From the NCBI RefSeq assembly GCF_030056795.1, contig NZ_JASHKQ010000001.1, forward strand, positions 930,001-994,000: 64,000 nt of DNA, in the 5' to 3' direction. A program made the position numbers and the translations under genes. The notes beneath the pieces were generated by a model that ran no database searches, was not told the DNA's origin, and saw nothing but the letters and a program-made list of their open reading frames with translations. This DNA comes from Rhodococcus sp. IEGM 1381. Lineage in GTDB: Bacteria; Actinomycetota; Actinomycetes; Mycobacteriales; Mycobacteriaceae. The first letter of the stretch is position 1, and each line of letters begins with the position of its first letter. Positions 45,742 to 54,798 of the stretch are shown here, piece by piece.

Positions 45742-45756
45742 CTCATGAATCATGAG
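45742..45756. promoter_or_regulatory. Palindrome between divergent genes
   Basis: CTCATGA-A-TCATGAG, a perfect 7-1-7 palindrome in the 209-bp gap between the secreted protein (start 45614) and the HTH regulator (start 45824). The rest of the gap shows no frame. It is a candidate binding site for the adjacent regulator. Confidence 0.45.
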
Positions 45757-45823
45757 GGTAAGCAACGACTATCCGCTACAGTTGTCGCGTAGACGGGATG
45801 ATTGTTGACAAGGGGATGTCGAA

Positions 45824-46924
45824 TTGGTGAAGGCCGTTCCGCAACGTGGGGCTCGACTCCAGCGTCCGCGGCCGTTGGAGTCGATCGCCGACGAGGAGTC
45901 GCTCACCATGGCCGATGTGGTCCTCCTGTCCGGAGTCTCGACAAGTACCGTGTCGAGGCTGTGGTCCGACCACTTTTGGCTGGACAGGGTCGCGGGTGCG
46001 ACATTGCAAAACTTGGTCGCCGTCATTCCCGACCTCGCCGAGTACGTCACTCGGCGAAGTAGAGCACGCGTGATCGAAGCGGCGCTTCTCCAGTGCGCCG
46101 ATGTGGGCCTGGAAGTGTCGATCTCCGAGCTCGACGCACTGATGAGACGACCGGACTCAGGGCGTCACGTGGCTGCGGTGCTGAGTGCGGCCACGAGCGT
46201 GATGCGCCAGGACCGGCGCTCGGCGAACGCGTGGTTGACGCGCTCTTGGGGATCCGCCCCCGACGTCGCGCTCGACGCGCTGTTCTCGTCGGGTCCGAGC
46301 TCGTTGCTGATCAATCAGAACTGCTTCCTTTCGCAGGCAACTCGGATGGTGGAGACCGGGACCAACACCTCCGACAACTCTCTGTACAGCACGGTGGGTT
46401 CAGGAATTCTGGTTCACAAACTCGCCAAAGTTCATGGGGCATCACCGATCACCGTGACCGACGCACCACAGCGCAGCTCCGCATTTCTCTACCGAAGCTC
46501 CAGGATCGGTACGATTCTCGCAAATGCTGACGTCGACGTCGCCAGGCGCTACGCGGCGGACGTGAGGGCAAGCCCGTTGTTGCAGCGCAACGAAATATGG
46601 TCACTTGCCTCCTACAGTGCCGACCTCGCGCAGTCGACGGACTTCTCACTTCCCCCGACAACAACGCTCATCGATACCGTGGAGATCATCCTGCACGACC
46701 TCGAAGACAGGAACGAGGCGTACGTGCACTATCTGGTGACCACAGCGATCGTGGCAGTTCTGGCTCACGACAATGGATTCGGGACCTCCAAGTCGCGGTT
46801 GGCCGACACGCTGAGACACAGAATCGACGACGGTATCCATGACTCGGGGGTGCGTTCTGCGTGCGATGCGTTGCTCACGGTCATCACATCAACAGGTGAC
46901 ACGGGGAGACGAGATGCTGGGTGA
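45824..46924 (+). CDS. Orphan HTH regulator with LacI-like DNA-binding domain
   Basis: 366 residues. Residues ~28-75 (MADVVLLSGVSTSTVSRLW) look like a LacI-type helix-turn-helix with hinge. The remaining ~290 residues are helical and lack the periplasmic-binding-protein fold of LacI, so the effector domain is novel to me. TTG at 45824 or GTG at 45827 follow AAGGGG. It overlaps the methyltransferase gene by 11 bp. A regulatory role over the divergent secreted protein is inferred. Confidence 0.65.
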   Translation: MVKAVPQRGARLQRPRPLESIADEESLTMADVVLLSGVSTSTVSRLWSDHFWLDRVAGATLQNLVAVIPDLAEYVTRRSRARVIEAALLQCADVGLEVSISELDALMRRPDSGRHVAAVLSAATSVMRQDRRSANAWLTRSWGSAPDVALDALFSSGPSSLLINQNCFLSQATRMVETGTNTSDNSLYSTVGSGILVHKLAKVHGASPITVTDAPQRSSAFLYRSSRIGTILANADVDVARRYAADVRASPLLQRNEIWSLASYSADLAQSTDFSLPPTTTLIDTVEIILHDLEDRNEAYVHYLVTTAIVAVLAHDNGFGTSKSRLADTLRHRIDDGIHDSGVRSACDALLTVITSTGDTGRRDAG

Positions 46925-47678
46925 CCTCGAAGTGTCGCGCGGGTATCAGCAGAACGCGGCGTACTGGGAGCGCATCGTTCGGCAACGGCTCGACAAGTTT
47001 CAGACGGAGGTCACCGACGTCGCCCTGCTGGATCTGGTCGGTGACCCCGAAGGCGTGCGCGTACTCGACGCGGGTTGTGGCGAGGGGTATTTCACTCGCG
47101 AACTCATCGCACGCGGGGCTGCGCACGTGCACGGCGTCGATACCTGCGCCGAGCTGATCGTTGCAGCTCGCGAGCACCCGAAGAGTGGAGACAGCCGCGC
47201 GGAATATCATCACGCCGATGTGGCCGACCTACCGTTGCCGGACGCGAGTGTCGACGTCGTCGTCGCGAATCGTCTTCCCCACGGGATAGCCGACCCAGCC
47301 AGAAGGTTCGTCGAGTTTCGCAGAGTCCTGCAGCCTGCGGGGCGGTTGATCGTGCTGTCCATGCATCCCTGCTTCTACGCCGCCCGCACAGATCGAGAGG
47401 GGATCGGCTTCGCGTCCACGATCGACGACTACTTCGGTGTCAGAACGGTCCAGCAGCGTTTCCACGTTGCGGGTCTGACCTCGCCTGCAGAGTCCTTTCA
47501 GCAGTTCTATTCGTTGGAAGAACACATCGGGATGATCACCGCGGCAGGGTTCGCCGTCACGAACCTGCGAGAGCCTCGCCCGTCTGCTGAGCAACGACAA
47601 TCCGACACATTCTGGGCAACCAATTTCACCCGTCCACTCTTCATGCTGCTCGAATGCGCGCCGATGGTTGCCAGATGA
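46914..47678 (+). CDS. SAM-dependent class I methyltransferase
   Basis: 254 residues. Motif I VLDAGCGEGYFTREL, acidic end of beta-2 (HGVDTCAEL), motif near ADVADLPLPDASVDVV, and motif III-like LQPAGRLIVLSMHP. The ATG at 46914 follows GGGGAG. It has the small-molecule methyltransferase layout; the substrate is unknown. It overlaps the regulator gene and they are likely co-transcribed. Confidence 0.85.
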   Translation: MLGDLEVSRGYQQNAAYWERIVRQRLDKFQTEVTDVALLDLVGDPEGVRVLDAGCGEGYFTRELIARGAAHVHGVDTCAELIVAAREHPKSGDSRAEYHHADVADLPLPDASVDVVVANRLPHGIADPARRFVEFRRVLQPAGRLIVLSMHPCFYAARTDREGIGFASTIDDYFGVRTVQQRFHVAGLTSPAESFQQFYSLEEHIGMITAAGFAVTNLREPRPSAEQRQSDTFWATNFTRPLFMLLECAPMVAR

Positions 47679-47751
47679 GGTCGGTGCGGTTCCGTAGTCC
47701 ACGGCGGTTGTCGGACCATCGATCACGCTCCCTGCCGACAAATTATTCATC

Positions 47752-47773
47752 TGCCCACCGTCGAAGGTGGGCA
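47752..47773. terminator. Hairpin downstream of methyltransferase gene
   Basis: TGCCCACC, six-base loop, GGTGGGCA. It lies 73 bp after the methyltransferase stop in a 235-bp gap between convergent genes that contains no gene. No T-tract. Confidence 0.45.
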
Positions 47774-47817
47774 TCTGGACAATAGGTTGGCAAACGGCAA
47801 CCTCACACCGCTTCTAC

Positions 47818-47861
47818 CGACTGCGCGCCCCCGCTATGACGTGATCGGGGGCGCGCAGTCG
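47818..47861. terminator. Strong bidirectional hairpin between convergent genes
   Basis: CGACTGCGCGCCCCC and GGGGGCGCGCAGTCG form a perfect 15-bp stem around a 14-base loop, between the methyltransferase (+) and LysR (-) genes. It is followed by ATAAAAAGG on the + strand. Probably stops transcription in both directions although a T-tract is absent, as is frequent in actinobacteria. Confidence 0.7.
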
Positions 47862-47913
47862 ATAAAAAGGGCGCTCACTTGCGGTTTCGGGCACGCTCTC
47901 GATCAGAGGCGCG

Positions 47914-48807
47914 TCACGACCATTCCCGTGTCGGCAGCACGTCGGACATGAAGCGGTGCAGTGCCGGGTTGTCGTTGTCGACTCGCCAGGCGGCGTCGAG
48001 TTCGACGGGGCGTTCCTTCACGGTCCGAACCGGCCGGAAGACAACACCTTCCGGCCGCATGGTCGACGCGGACTCCGGCACTAGAGCGAGTCCGATGCCG
48101 GAACGAACGAGCACCAGCATCGTGTGCACCTGGGTCACGTACTGCACGTAGCGCGGAGACACCCCGACGATGGTGAAGGTGCTGATCAGCAGTTCGTGGA
48201 AGTACCGGGCATCGACCGGCGAGTACATGATGATCGGCTGCTCGTCGAAGTCCTCCACCGACAGTTCGTCTTTCTCGGCCAGCGGGTGATGCTCGGGCAT
48301 CGCTGCGATCAACGACTCGTGCAGCACCGGCCGGGACGCGATGCCCGGTCGCTTGAGTGGTGGCCTGGCCAACCCGAGATCCAGATCGCCGACGGCCAAC
48401 GATTCCATCTGTACCGCCGAGACCATTTCGCGCAGAACGAGTTTCACGTCCGGTAGTTTCTCGCGTGCGGCGTCGAGCAACTGTGGGAGCACTGCATGCG
48501 CCGACGCGCCGGTGAATCCGACGACGACGGTCCCCAGGTCTCCGGTGGGAACGCGTCGCACCGTCAGTAGTGCGCCCTCGGCGAGGTCGAGGATGCGTCG
48601 GGCCTCGGGAAGGAAAGCCAATCCCGCGGCCGTCAGGGTCACCGATCGGCTCGTGCGGTCGATCAGCTGAACACCGACTTCGTTCTCGAGCTGTTGGATT
48701 TGCCTGCTCAGCGGCGGTTGCGTCATGTGCAGCCGTTCGGCAGCGCGGCCGAAGTGCAGTTCTTCGGCGACGGCGATGAAGCAGGACAATCTATTGAGCG
48801 AGAACAT
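47914..48807 (-). CDS. LysR family transcriptional regulator
   Basis: 297 residues. N-terminal HTH: FGRAAERLHMTQPPLSRQIQQLE. The effector domain is BenM/CatM-like. The ATG at 48807 is chosen as the usual LysR start (FSLNRLSCFIAVAEE). It is divergent from a SulP gene across 171 bp, the classic LysR/target arrangement, so it probably controls that transporter. Confidence 0.9.
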   Translation of the reverse strand: MFSLNRLSCFIAVAEELHFGRAAERLHMTQPPLSRQIQQLENEVGVQLIDRTSRSVTLTAAGLAFLPEARRILDLAEGALLTVRRVPTGDLGTVVVGFTGASAHAVLPQLLDAAREKLPDVKLVLREMVSAVQMESLAVGDLDLGLARPPLKRPGIASRPVLHESLIAAMPEHHPLAEKDELSVEDFDEQPIIMYSPVDARYFHELLISTFTIVGVSPRYVQYVTQVHTMLVLVRSGIGLALVPESASTMRPEGVVFRPVRTVKERPVELDAAWRVDNDNPALHRFMSDVLPTREWS

Positions 48808-48887
48808 CGATTCATTCCTTGCATCGCGGAGTGAGATTCGTTGTGCCTTTGTGTATGAATCTAGCGCACTGCTCGATGCCTCGACGA

Positions 48888-48918
48888 TTGACAACCTTCT
48901 CTCCGGTAAGAGTAGAGT
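48888..48918 (+). promoter_or_regulatory. Promoter candidate for SulP gene
   Basis: TTGACA, 19-bp spacer, TAGAGT, 60 bp before the GTG of the SulP gene. The -35 box is consensus; the spacer is long. Confidence 0.4.
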
Positions 48919-48978
48919 TTCCCGCGGAGTGGACGCCGTGTCTGTCGCAGTCCCTCGCACCCATCGAACGGAGTTGTC

Positions 48979-50487
48979 GTGTCTCGAGCTGCCCAGGTGC
49001 CTGCCACCGCCGTCGAAGACGTCTCGGTGCTGGGTGCGTTGCGCTCACCGAGGCGGCTCAAGACCGAGGTTCTGGCGGGTCTGGTGGTGGCACTGGCGTT
49101 GATTCCGGAAGCCATTTCGTTCTCGATCATCGCTGGGGTCGATCCCCGCGTCGGGCTGTTCGCGTCGTTCACGATGGCCGTCACCATCTCCATCGTCGGT
49201 GGCCGACCGGCGATGATCTCCGCAGCCACAGGGGCGATCGCGCTGGTCGTGGCCCCGCTGGCACGTGAATACGGCCTCGACTATTTGATCGCGGCGGTGA
49301 TCCTCGGCGGACTACTGCAGATCCTGCTCAGTGTGCTCGGCGTGGCCAAGCTGATGCGCTTCATCCCACGCAGCGTGATGGTCGGGTTCGTCAACGCGCT
49401 GGCGATTCTGATCTTCTCCTCGCAGATCCCGTATCTGATCGGTGTGCCGTGGTTGGTCTATCCGATGGTCGCGGTGGGCCTGCTCAGCATGTTCTTCCTG
49501 CCCAAGCTCACCACCATCGTGCCGGCACCACTGATTGCCATCGTGATACTCACTGCTGTCACCCTCGTCTTCGCGCTGGCCGTGCCCGACGTCGGCGACG
49601 AAGGTGAATTGCCGTCCTCGCTGCCGTCGTTCTTGATTCCGGACGTGCCGTTCACCGTCGACACGCTGTCGATCATCGCGCCCTTCGCGCTGGCCATTGC
49701 GCTGGTCGGGCTGCTGGAATCGCTGATGACGGCCAAGCTCGTCGACGACATCACCGACTCGCACTCGAACAAGACCCGCGAGGGTTGGGGACAAGGTGTG
49801 GCGAATCTGGTCACCGGCTTCACCGGCGGCATGGGCGGATGCGCGATGATCGGCCAGACCATGATCAACGTCAAGGTCTCCGGTGCCCGCACCCGTATCT
49901 CGACGTTCCTCGCTGGTGTCTTCCTGCTGATTCTGGTGGTCGGTCTCGGTGACATCGTCGCGCTGATCCCGATGGCCGCGTTGGTCGCGGTGATGATCAT
50001 GGTTTCCGTTGGAACTTTCGACTGGCACAGCATCAACCCGAAGACGTTGCGCCGCATGCCCAAGAGCGAGACCCTCGTCATGGTGGCCACCGTGGCGGTC
50101 ACCGTCGTCACCCACAACCTCGCGTACGGGGTCGTCGTCGGGGTGATCACTGCGATGGTGCTGTTCGCTCGCAGGGTCGCTCATCTGACCGAGGTGGTCG
50201 ACGTGGCTCATCCCGACGACGACACCCGCGTCTACGCGGTGAAGGGCGAGTTGTTCTTCGCGTCGAGCAACGATCTGATCTATCAATTCGACTACGTCGG
50301 AGATCCGAAGAACATCGTCATCGACATGTCCGAGTCGCACATCTGGGACGCATCCACGGTGGCGACCCTCGACGCCATCTCCACCAAGTACGCGGCCAAG
50401 GGAAAGACGGTGGAGATCGTCGGCTTGAACGCGCCGTCGACCGAGCGGCACGATCGTCTCAGTGGAAACCTGGGCGGCGAGCACTGA
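48979..50487 (+). CDS. SulP family anion transporter with STAS domain, second copy
   Basis: 502 residues. LAGLVVALALIPEAISFSIIAGVDP is the usual first helix pair; FTGGMGGCAMIGQTMINVK the SulP signature; the C-terminal ~90 residues (NIVIDMSESHIWDASTVATLD) are a STAS domain. GTG start with CGGAG upstream. Likely bicarbonate or sulfate transport. Divergent from LysR and followed 34 bp later by a MerR gene. Confidence 0.92.
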   Translation: MSRAAQVPATAVEDVSVLGALRSPRRLKTEVLAGLVVALALIPEAISFSIIAGVDPRVGLFASFTMAVTISIVGGRPAMISAATGAIALVVAPLAREYGLDYLIAAVILGGLLQILLSVLGVAKLMRFIPRSVMVGFVNALAILIFSSQIPYLIGVPWLVYPMVAVGLLSMFFLPKLTTIVPAPLIAIVILTAVTLVFALAVPDVGDEGELPSSLPSFLIPDVPFTVDTLSIIAPFALAIALVGLLESLMTAKLVDDITDSHSNKTREGWGQGVANLVTGFTGGMGGCAMIGQTMINVKVSGARTRISTFLAGVFLLILVVGLGDIVALIPMAALVAVMIMVSVGTFDWHSINPKTLRRMPKSETLVMVATVAVTVVTHNLAYGVVVGVITAMVLFARRVAHLTEVVDVAHPDDDTRVYAVKGELFFASSNDLIYQFDYVGDPKNIVIDMSESHIWDASTVATLDAISTKYAAKGKTVEIVGLNAPSTERHDRLSGNLGGEH

Positions 50488-50521
50488 CTAGGGTGGTTGG
50501 TCGGGCGAAGAGAGGCGGCAC

Positions 50522-50926
50522 ATGGCAGACGACGGCATACACATGCAGATCGGGCAGGTAGCTCAGAAAACCGAGCTGTCCATCCGCACTGTCCGTCACT
50601 ACGACGACGTAGGCCTGGTCACGCCCTCTGCCCGCTCCGCAGGCGGATTTCGGTTGTACACCGAGACCGACGTCGAACGCCTGCTCGTCATTCGCCGGAT
50701 GAAGCCCCTCGACTTCACGTTGGCCGAGATGAAGCAGCTACTGGAATCCCTCGACATTCTGGGCGACGAGAACGCGGCCGACGACGCGAGGTCGTCGGCC
50801 GCGTCTTTCGTTCGCGAGTGCCACACCAAGGCCGAGGACAGCTGCCGCACGTTGCAGCGGCAGCTCGCCTACGCCGAGGAGCTGACCGAGGTGTTGTCCA
50901 CTCGCGGTGCAGCGGCCCAGCTCTAG
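50522..50926 (+). CDS. MerR family transcriptional regulator
   Basis: 134 residues. The winged HTH starts MQIGQVAQKTELSIRTVRHYDDVGLV and continues with GGFRLYTETDVERLL; a coiled-coil dimerisation region and a short tail with two Cys (ECHTKAEDSC) follow. The Cys spacing does not match the MerR mercury site. AGAGG precedes the ATG. It may be co-transcribed with SulP; its 3' end overlaps RNase J by 4 bp. Confidence 0.88.
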   Translation: MADDGIHMQIGQVAQKTELSIRTVRHYDDVGLVTPSARSAGGFRLYTETDVERLLVIRRMKPLDFTLAEMKQLLESLDILGDENAADDARSSAASFVRECHTKAEDSCRTLQRQLAYAEELTEVLSTRGAAAQL

Positions 50927-52632
50927 CCGTCCACGACCACCGGGACGATGAGCGGCTGACGGCCCAGGGTCTGCTTGGCCCACCGGGCCGATTCCTGGAC
51001 GATGCGCTTCTCTATGTGCTCGCGCGAGGCGACGTTGACGTCGCTCTCGCGCGTGAGAGTCTTGCCGATCGCTTTGGCCAACGAGTCGAAAGCGTTGGCC
51101 TCGTGGGCAAATCCGCGTCCGATGAAGTCGACGTCGTCGACCAGCAGGCCGGTGTCGGGATCAACGATCGCAATGACGGTCAGCACACCCTCGTTCGCAA
51201 GCAAGCGACGTTCGGCCAGCGAATCCTCGGTCACCCCACCGACGGCACTGCCGTCGACGTAGATCAGTTCGATGGGAACGCTTCCGGTGATCTGCGCGAC
51301 GCCGTCGAACAGGTCGATGACGCTTCCGTTCTCGGCGATCAGCACGCGATCGCGTGGCACGCCGGTTTTGATCGCGAGATCGGCGTTGGCGCGCAGGTGC
51401 CGCGATTCCCCGTGTACGGGAAGCACATTGGCGGGTTCGAGGATGTTGTAGCAGTAGACCAACTCGCCGGCGCTGGCGTGACCGGACACGTGCACCTTCG
51501 CATTTCCCTTGTGCACCACCCGTGCACCCTTGTCGACGAGGCCGTTGATGACGCGGTAGATCGCATTCTCGTTTCCGGGAATGAGGCTGCTGGCCATCAG
51601 CACGGTATCGCCGTCGCCCACCTTGATCTGATGCTCACCCGACGCCATCCGTGACAGCGCGGCCAGTGGCTCGCCCTGTGATCCGGTGCAGATCAGCGTG
51701 ATCTTGTTCGCGGGAAGACGATTGAGCTTCGGCAGGTCCACGACGAGCCCGTCGGGCACATCGAGGTAGTTCAGGTCGGTCGCAATCTTCATGTTGCGCA
51801 CCATCGATCGACCCACGAAAGCAACCTTGCGGCCTTGCGCATGCGCGGCGTCGAGTACCTGCTGAATACGGTGCACGTGACTGGCGAAGCTCGAGACGAT
51901 CACCCGTCCCGATGTTTCGCGGAATACCTTCTCGATGGCCGGGACCAGATCGCGTTCCGAGACCATGAACCCGGGAACCTCGGCGTTGGTCGAGTCCACG
52001 AGGAGGAGATCGAGCCCTTCCTCGCCGAGGCGCGCGAACCCGCGGAGGTCGGTGATGCGACCGTCCAGCGGGAACTGGTCCATCTTGAAGTCGCCCGTGT
52101 GCAGTACCAGTCCGGCGTCCGTGCGAATCGCGATGGCGAGACCGTCGGGGATCGAGTGGTTGACGGCGAGGAACTCGAGCTCGAACGGGCCTTCCTGACG
52201 CGTCTGCCCCGCTTCGACCTCGATCAACTTCGTCGAGACCTTGAACTCCTCGAATTTGGCGGCCAGGAAGTTCAGCGTCAGCCTCGCCGAGATGACGGGA
52301 ATGTCGCCACGCTCGCGGAGCAGGTAGGGGACGCCGCCGATGTGGTCCTCGTGACCGTGGGTGAGGACGATCGCGACCACGTCGTCGAGACGATCCCGGA
52401 TGCAACTCCAGTCGGGGAGGATGACGTCGACGCCGGGCTGGTGCTCTTCCGGGAACAGCACACCACAGTCGACGATGAGCAGTTTTCCGTCGTATTCGAA
52501 CACGGTCATGTTCCGGCCGATCTCGCCGAGACCGCCGGTCGCGATCACGCGAAGGTGCCCTGCCGAAAGCGCGGAAGAGGATCGCTTTCTCGGTGCGGCG
52601 GGGGATCTGCGGTTGCGTGGTGATCTAGACAT
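50923..52632 (-). CDS. rnj: Ribonuclease J family protein
   Basis: 569 residues. The metallo-beta-lactamase motif THGHEDH has His92, His94, Asp96 and His97; the beta-CASP region includes SSFASHVHR and FVGRSMVRN, and SGHASAGEL and PVHGESRHLRANADLA complete the active site. A basic N-terminal tail (RSPRNRRSPAAPRKRSSS) precedes the domain, as in actinobacterial RNase J. It degrades and matures RNA as a 5'-exo- and endonuclease. Actinobacterial rnj is usually beside dapA; here it is not. Confidence 0.92.
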   Translation of the reverse strand: MSRSPRNRRSPAAPRKRSSSALSAGHLRVIATGGLGEIGRNMTVFEYDGKLLIVDCGVLFPEEHQPGVDVILPDWSCIRDRLDDVVAIVLTHGHEDHIGGVPYLLRERGDIPVISARLTLNFLAAKFEEFKVSTKLIEVEAGQTRQEGPFELEFLAVNHSIPDGLAIAIRTDAGLVLHTGDFKMDQFPLDGRITDLRGFARLGEEGLDLLLVDSTNAEVPGFMVSERDLVPAIEKVFRETSGRVIVSSFASHVHRIQQVLDAAHAQGRKVAFVGRSMVRNMKIATDLNYLDVPDGLVVDLPKLNRLPANKITLICTGSQGEPLAALSRMASGEHQIKVGDGDTVLMASSLIPGNENAIYRVINGLVDKGARVVHKGNAKVHVSGHASAGELVYCYNILEPANVLPVHGESRHLRANADLAIKTGVPRDRVLIAENGSVIDLFDGVAQITGSVPIELIYVDGSAVGGVTEDSLAERRLLANEGVLTVIAIVDPDTGLLVDDVDFIGRGFAHEANAFDSLAKAIGKTLTRESDVNVASREHIEKRIVQESARWAKQTLGRQPLIVPVVVDG

Positions 52633-52750
52633 ACCACTTACGCTACGGGGGGCCTCCGACCTGGTGTCGACCCCGGTCCAGAGATCTCGGGATTCGCGTC
52701 ACGATGCACCGTTCCGGTCGGCCGGTCAACGTCGTGCTGTGCCCATGACA

Positions 52751-53146
52751 TCACGGGGACTTTTCGAGGTATTCGGTGGTCCAGGGCCCGATTGCGGTGC
52801 CGATGAGGATTGTGTCTTCGTCAGCGCCGTCGAAGTGAGCGGCTCCGGCAGGAACCAGGAGAAACGAACCCTGCGGGAATCGGCGCGTGGCGCTCACGTC
52901 CAGGGCAGTGCCGTAACCCAACCGGAGCTCTCCGGCGGCGACGACCAGGTGGACGTCGGCGCTGTGGGAGTGGGCTGCGTCGAATACTCCGGCGGGGACG
53001 AAGAATGCATAGCTGAACATGATGCCGGGATCTCTGGTCCCTGCGAGTGTCGCCGACCGCGTGCCGTCGTCGTGGAACGCATCCCAGGGAATGGCCGCTG
53101 TGTCGAATGCGATCGGATCGATACTCGGACGAATCATGGGTGCCAC
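52751..53146 (-). CDS. Small cupin-domain protein
   Basis: 131 residues, one cupin barrel. AAHSHSADVHLVVAAGEL is the first cupin motif with His ligands, and FPQGSFLLVPAGAAHFDGAD the second. Possibly metal-binding; no substrate assigned. GTG at 53146 used; an ATG at 53137 is the alternative, and neither has a strong ribosome-binding site. Divergent from the monooxygenase operon, whose 22-bp palindrome lies about 97 bp from its start. Confidence 0.75.
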   Translation of the reverse strand: MAPMIRPSIDPIAFDTAAIPWDAFHDDGTRSATLAGTRDPGIMFSYAFFVPAGVFDAAHSHSADVHLVVAAGELRLGYGTALDVSATRRFPQGSFLLVPAGAAHFDGADEDTILIGTAIGPWTTEYLEKSP

Positions 53147-53242
53147 GCTAGGGACCGTTGTTCGGCAACGCTGGCGGCTTCCGGACGGCGCATTCGCCCA
53201 CCGAGTATCGCAATGGTTGTGCGCACCATTGCGGAATCACGC

Positions 53243-53264
53243 GTCATCACTTTAAAGTGATGAC
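53243..53264. promoter_or_regulatory. TetR operator candidate of the monooxygenase operon
   Basis: GTCATCACTTT followed directly by AAAGTGATGAC: a perfect 22-bp palindrome without spacer, 43 bp before the ATG at 53308. It lies between divergent genes, and the operon it precedes ends with a TetR gene. It is AT-rich in a GC-rich setting. Confidence 0.7.
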
Positions 53265-53307
53265 ACGCATCATCGGATTGCGTCTCGTGCGGGAGAGGTT
53301 CGTCAGC

Positions 53308-54798
53308 ATGCACATTCACACCGTGGTGATCATCGGCAGCGGCTTCGGCGGCCAGTGCGCAGCGAAGGCATTGCTCGATCGAGGCATCGACGATCTCGTC
53401 ATTCTGGAGCGACGCCCGTTTCTCGGCGGCACGTGGAAGCAGAACCGCTACCCGGGTGCAGCCGTCGACGTGCAGAGTCCGCTGTACTCGATCGCGTCGG
53501 AACCGTTCGAATGGTCACGCATGTTCGCCGAACGCGAGGAGCTCGAGCGGTACACCGACCACGTGCTCGAATCGAACGGTCTGCCGGCTCGCACGCATGT
53601 CGATACCGATGTCCAGAAGATCGAATGGGTGGGAGACCACTGGGTCATCGCCACCTCGCGCGGCGGTTACGCGGCCAAGTTCGTCGTCAACGCGTCGGGG
53701 CCACTGAGCACACCCGTCGTACCGCCGTTCCCCGGACGTGAGCGGTTCCAGGGCACCCAGTTCCACACCAACGACTGGCACACCGAGTACGACCACGCAG
53801 GCAAGCGCGTCGCTATCGTCGGCAGTGGTGCCAGTGCCGCGCAGGTGATTCCCGCGATCCAACCCGACGTGGCGCAGCTGCACGTCTTCCTGCGCACCCC
53901 GCACTGGGTGATGCCTCGAAACGATCGCGAGTTCACGCCGTTGCAGCGGAAGCTGCTGCGGCTCGGGCCTGTTCGCAGACTGGTGCGCGCGGGCATCTAC
54001 TGGAGTCTCGAGACCCGCATCATCGGGTTCAAGTACTCGCGGAGAATGTTGAAGGCCGTGGCCCAGCGAACTGCTCTCGAGCACATCGAGTCTCAGGTTC
54101 CGGATCCCTTGCTTCGAGCGAAGGTCACCCCGGACTACGTCATCGGGTGCAAGCGGGTTCTGCTGTCCAACACGCTCTATCCCGCGCTGGGGCAGGCGAA
54201 CGTCACCCTGCACGACAAGAACGACGGCATCTCGGAGATCACCGAGACCGGAATTGTCACTACCACAGGCGAACACGTCGATGTCGATCTCCTGGTGTGG
54301 TCCACCGGATACGACGCCACCGACGGCGTAATCTCCTACCCCGTGATCGGACGCGGCGGCCGGGCCCTGTCCGATGTCTGGGATCCCTACCCGCGCGCCT
54401 ACCTCGGCACCACGATTCCTGGCTTCCCCAACCTGTTCGTCGTCACCGGACCGAACACCGGAATCGGGCACACCTCCGCGATCTTCCTCATCGAGGCTCA
54501 GATGGAGTACATCGTGCGGGCCATCGACGCCGTCCGACAGGTGGGTGCGACCGCCATCGAGGTCACCGCTGCCGCCGAGCAGGAGTACACCGACACTATT
54601 CATCGCGAGATGGACGGCACCGTCTGGAAAGACAGCGGCTGCCACAGCTGGTACCAGTCCAAATCCGGACACGTGGTCGCCATGTTCCCGGGATTCAGCT
54701 TCACATTCCGCCGCTGGGCCAAGCGTTTTCGGCCGGAAGCCCATCACATCCACCGGTCATCCACCGAGGTGACGACGAAAGACGAGGTTTCGGCATGA
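53308..54798 (+). CDS. Flavin-containing (Baeyer-Villiger-type) monooxygenase
   Basis: 496 residues. First Rossmann motif GSGFGG (10-15) for FAD, second GSGASA (172-177) for NADPH, and between them FQGTQFHTNDW (147-157), close to the Baeyer-Villiger fingerprint FxGxxxHxxxW. It oxidises ketones or related compounds with O2 and NADPH. The ATG at 53308 has GGGAGAGG upstream; an ATG at 53260 would start within the operator. It overlaps the SDR gene (ATGA). Confidence 0.88.
   Translation: MHIHTVVIIGSGFGGQCAAKALLDRGIDDLVILERRPFLGGTWKQNRYPGAAVDVQSPLYSIASEPFEWSRMFAEREELERYTDHVLESNGLPARTHVDTDVQKIEWVGDHWVIATSRGGYAAKFVVNASGPLSTPVVPPFPGRERFQGTQFHTNDWHTEYDHAGKRVAIVGSGASAAQVIPAIQPDVAQLHVFLRTPHWVMPRNDREFTPLQRKLLRLGPVRRLVRAGIYWSLETRIIGFKYSRRMLKAVAQRTALEHIESQVPDPLLRAKVTPDYVIGCKRVLLSNTLYPALGQANVTLHDKNDGISEITETGIVTTTGEHVDVDLLVWSTGYDATDGVISYPVIGRGGRALSDVWDPYPRAYLGTTIPGFPNLFVVTGPNTGIGHTSAIFLIEAQMEYIVRAIDAVRQVGATAIEVTAAAEQEYTDTIHREMDGTVWKDSGCHSWYQSKSGHVVAMFPGFSFTFRRWAKRFRPEAHHIHRSSTEVTTKDEVSA

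Noticed and set aside
53260..53307. ATG at 53260 as start of the monooxygenase
   Set aside because: It lies inside the 22-bp palindrome, has no ribosome-binding site, and would add residues before the FAD motif that do not fit the family.
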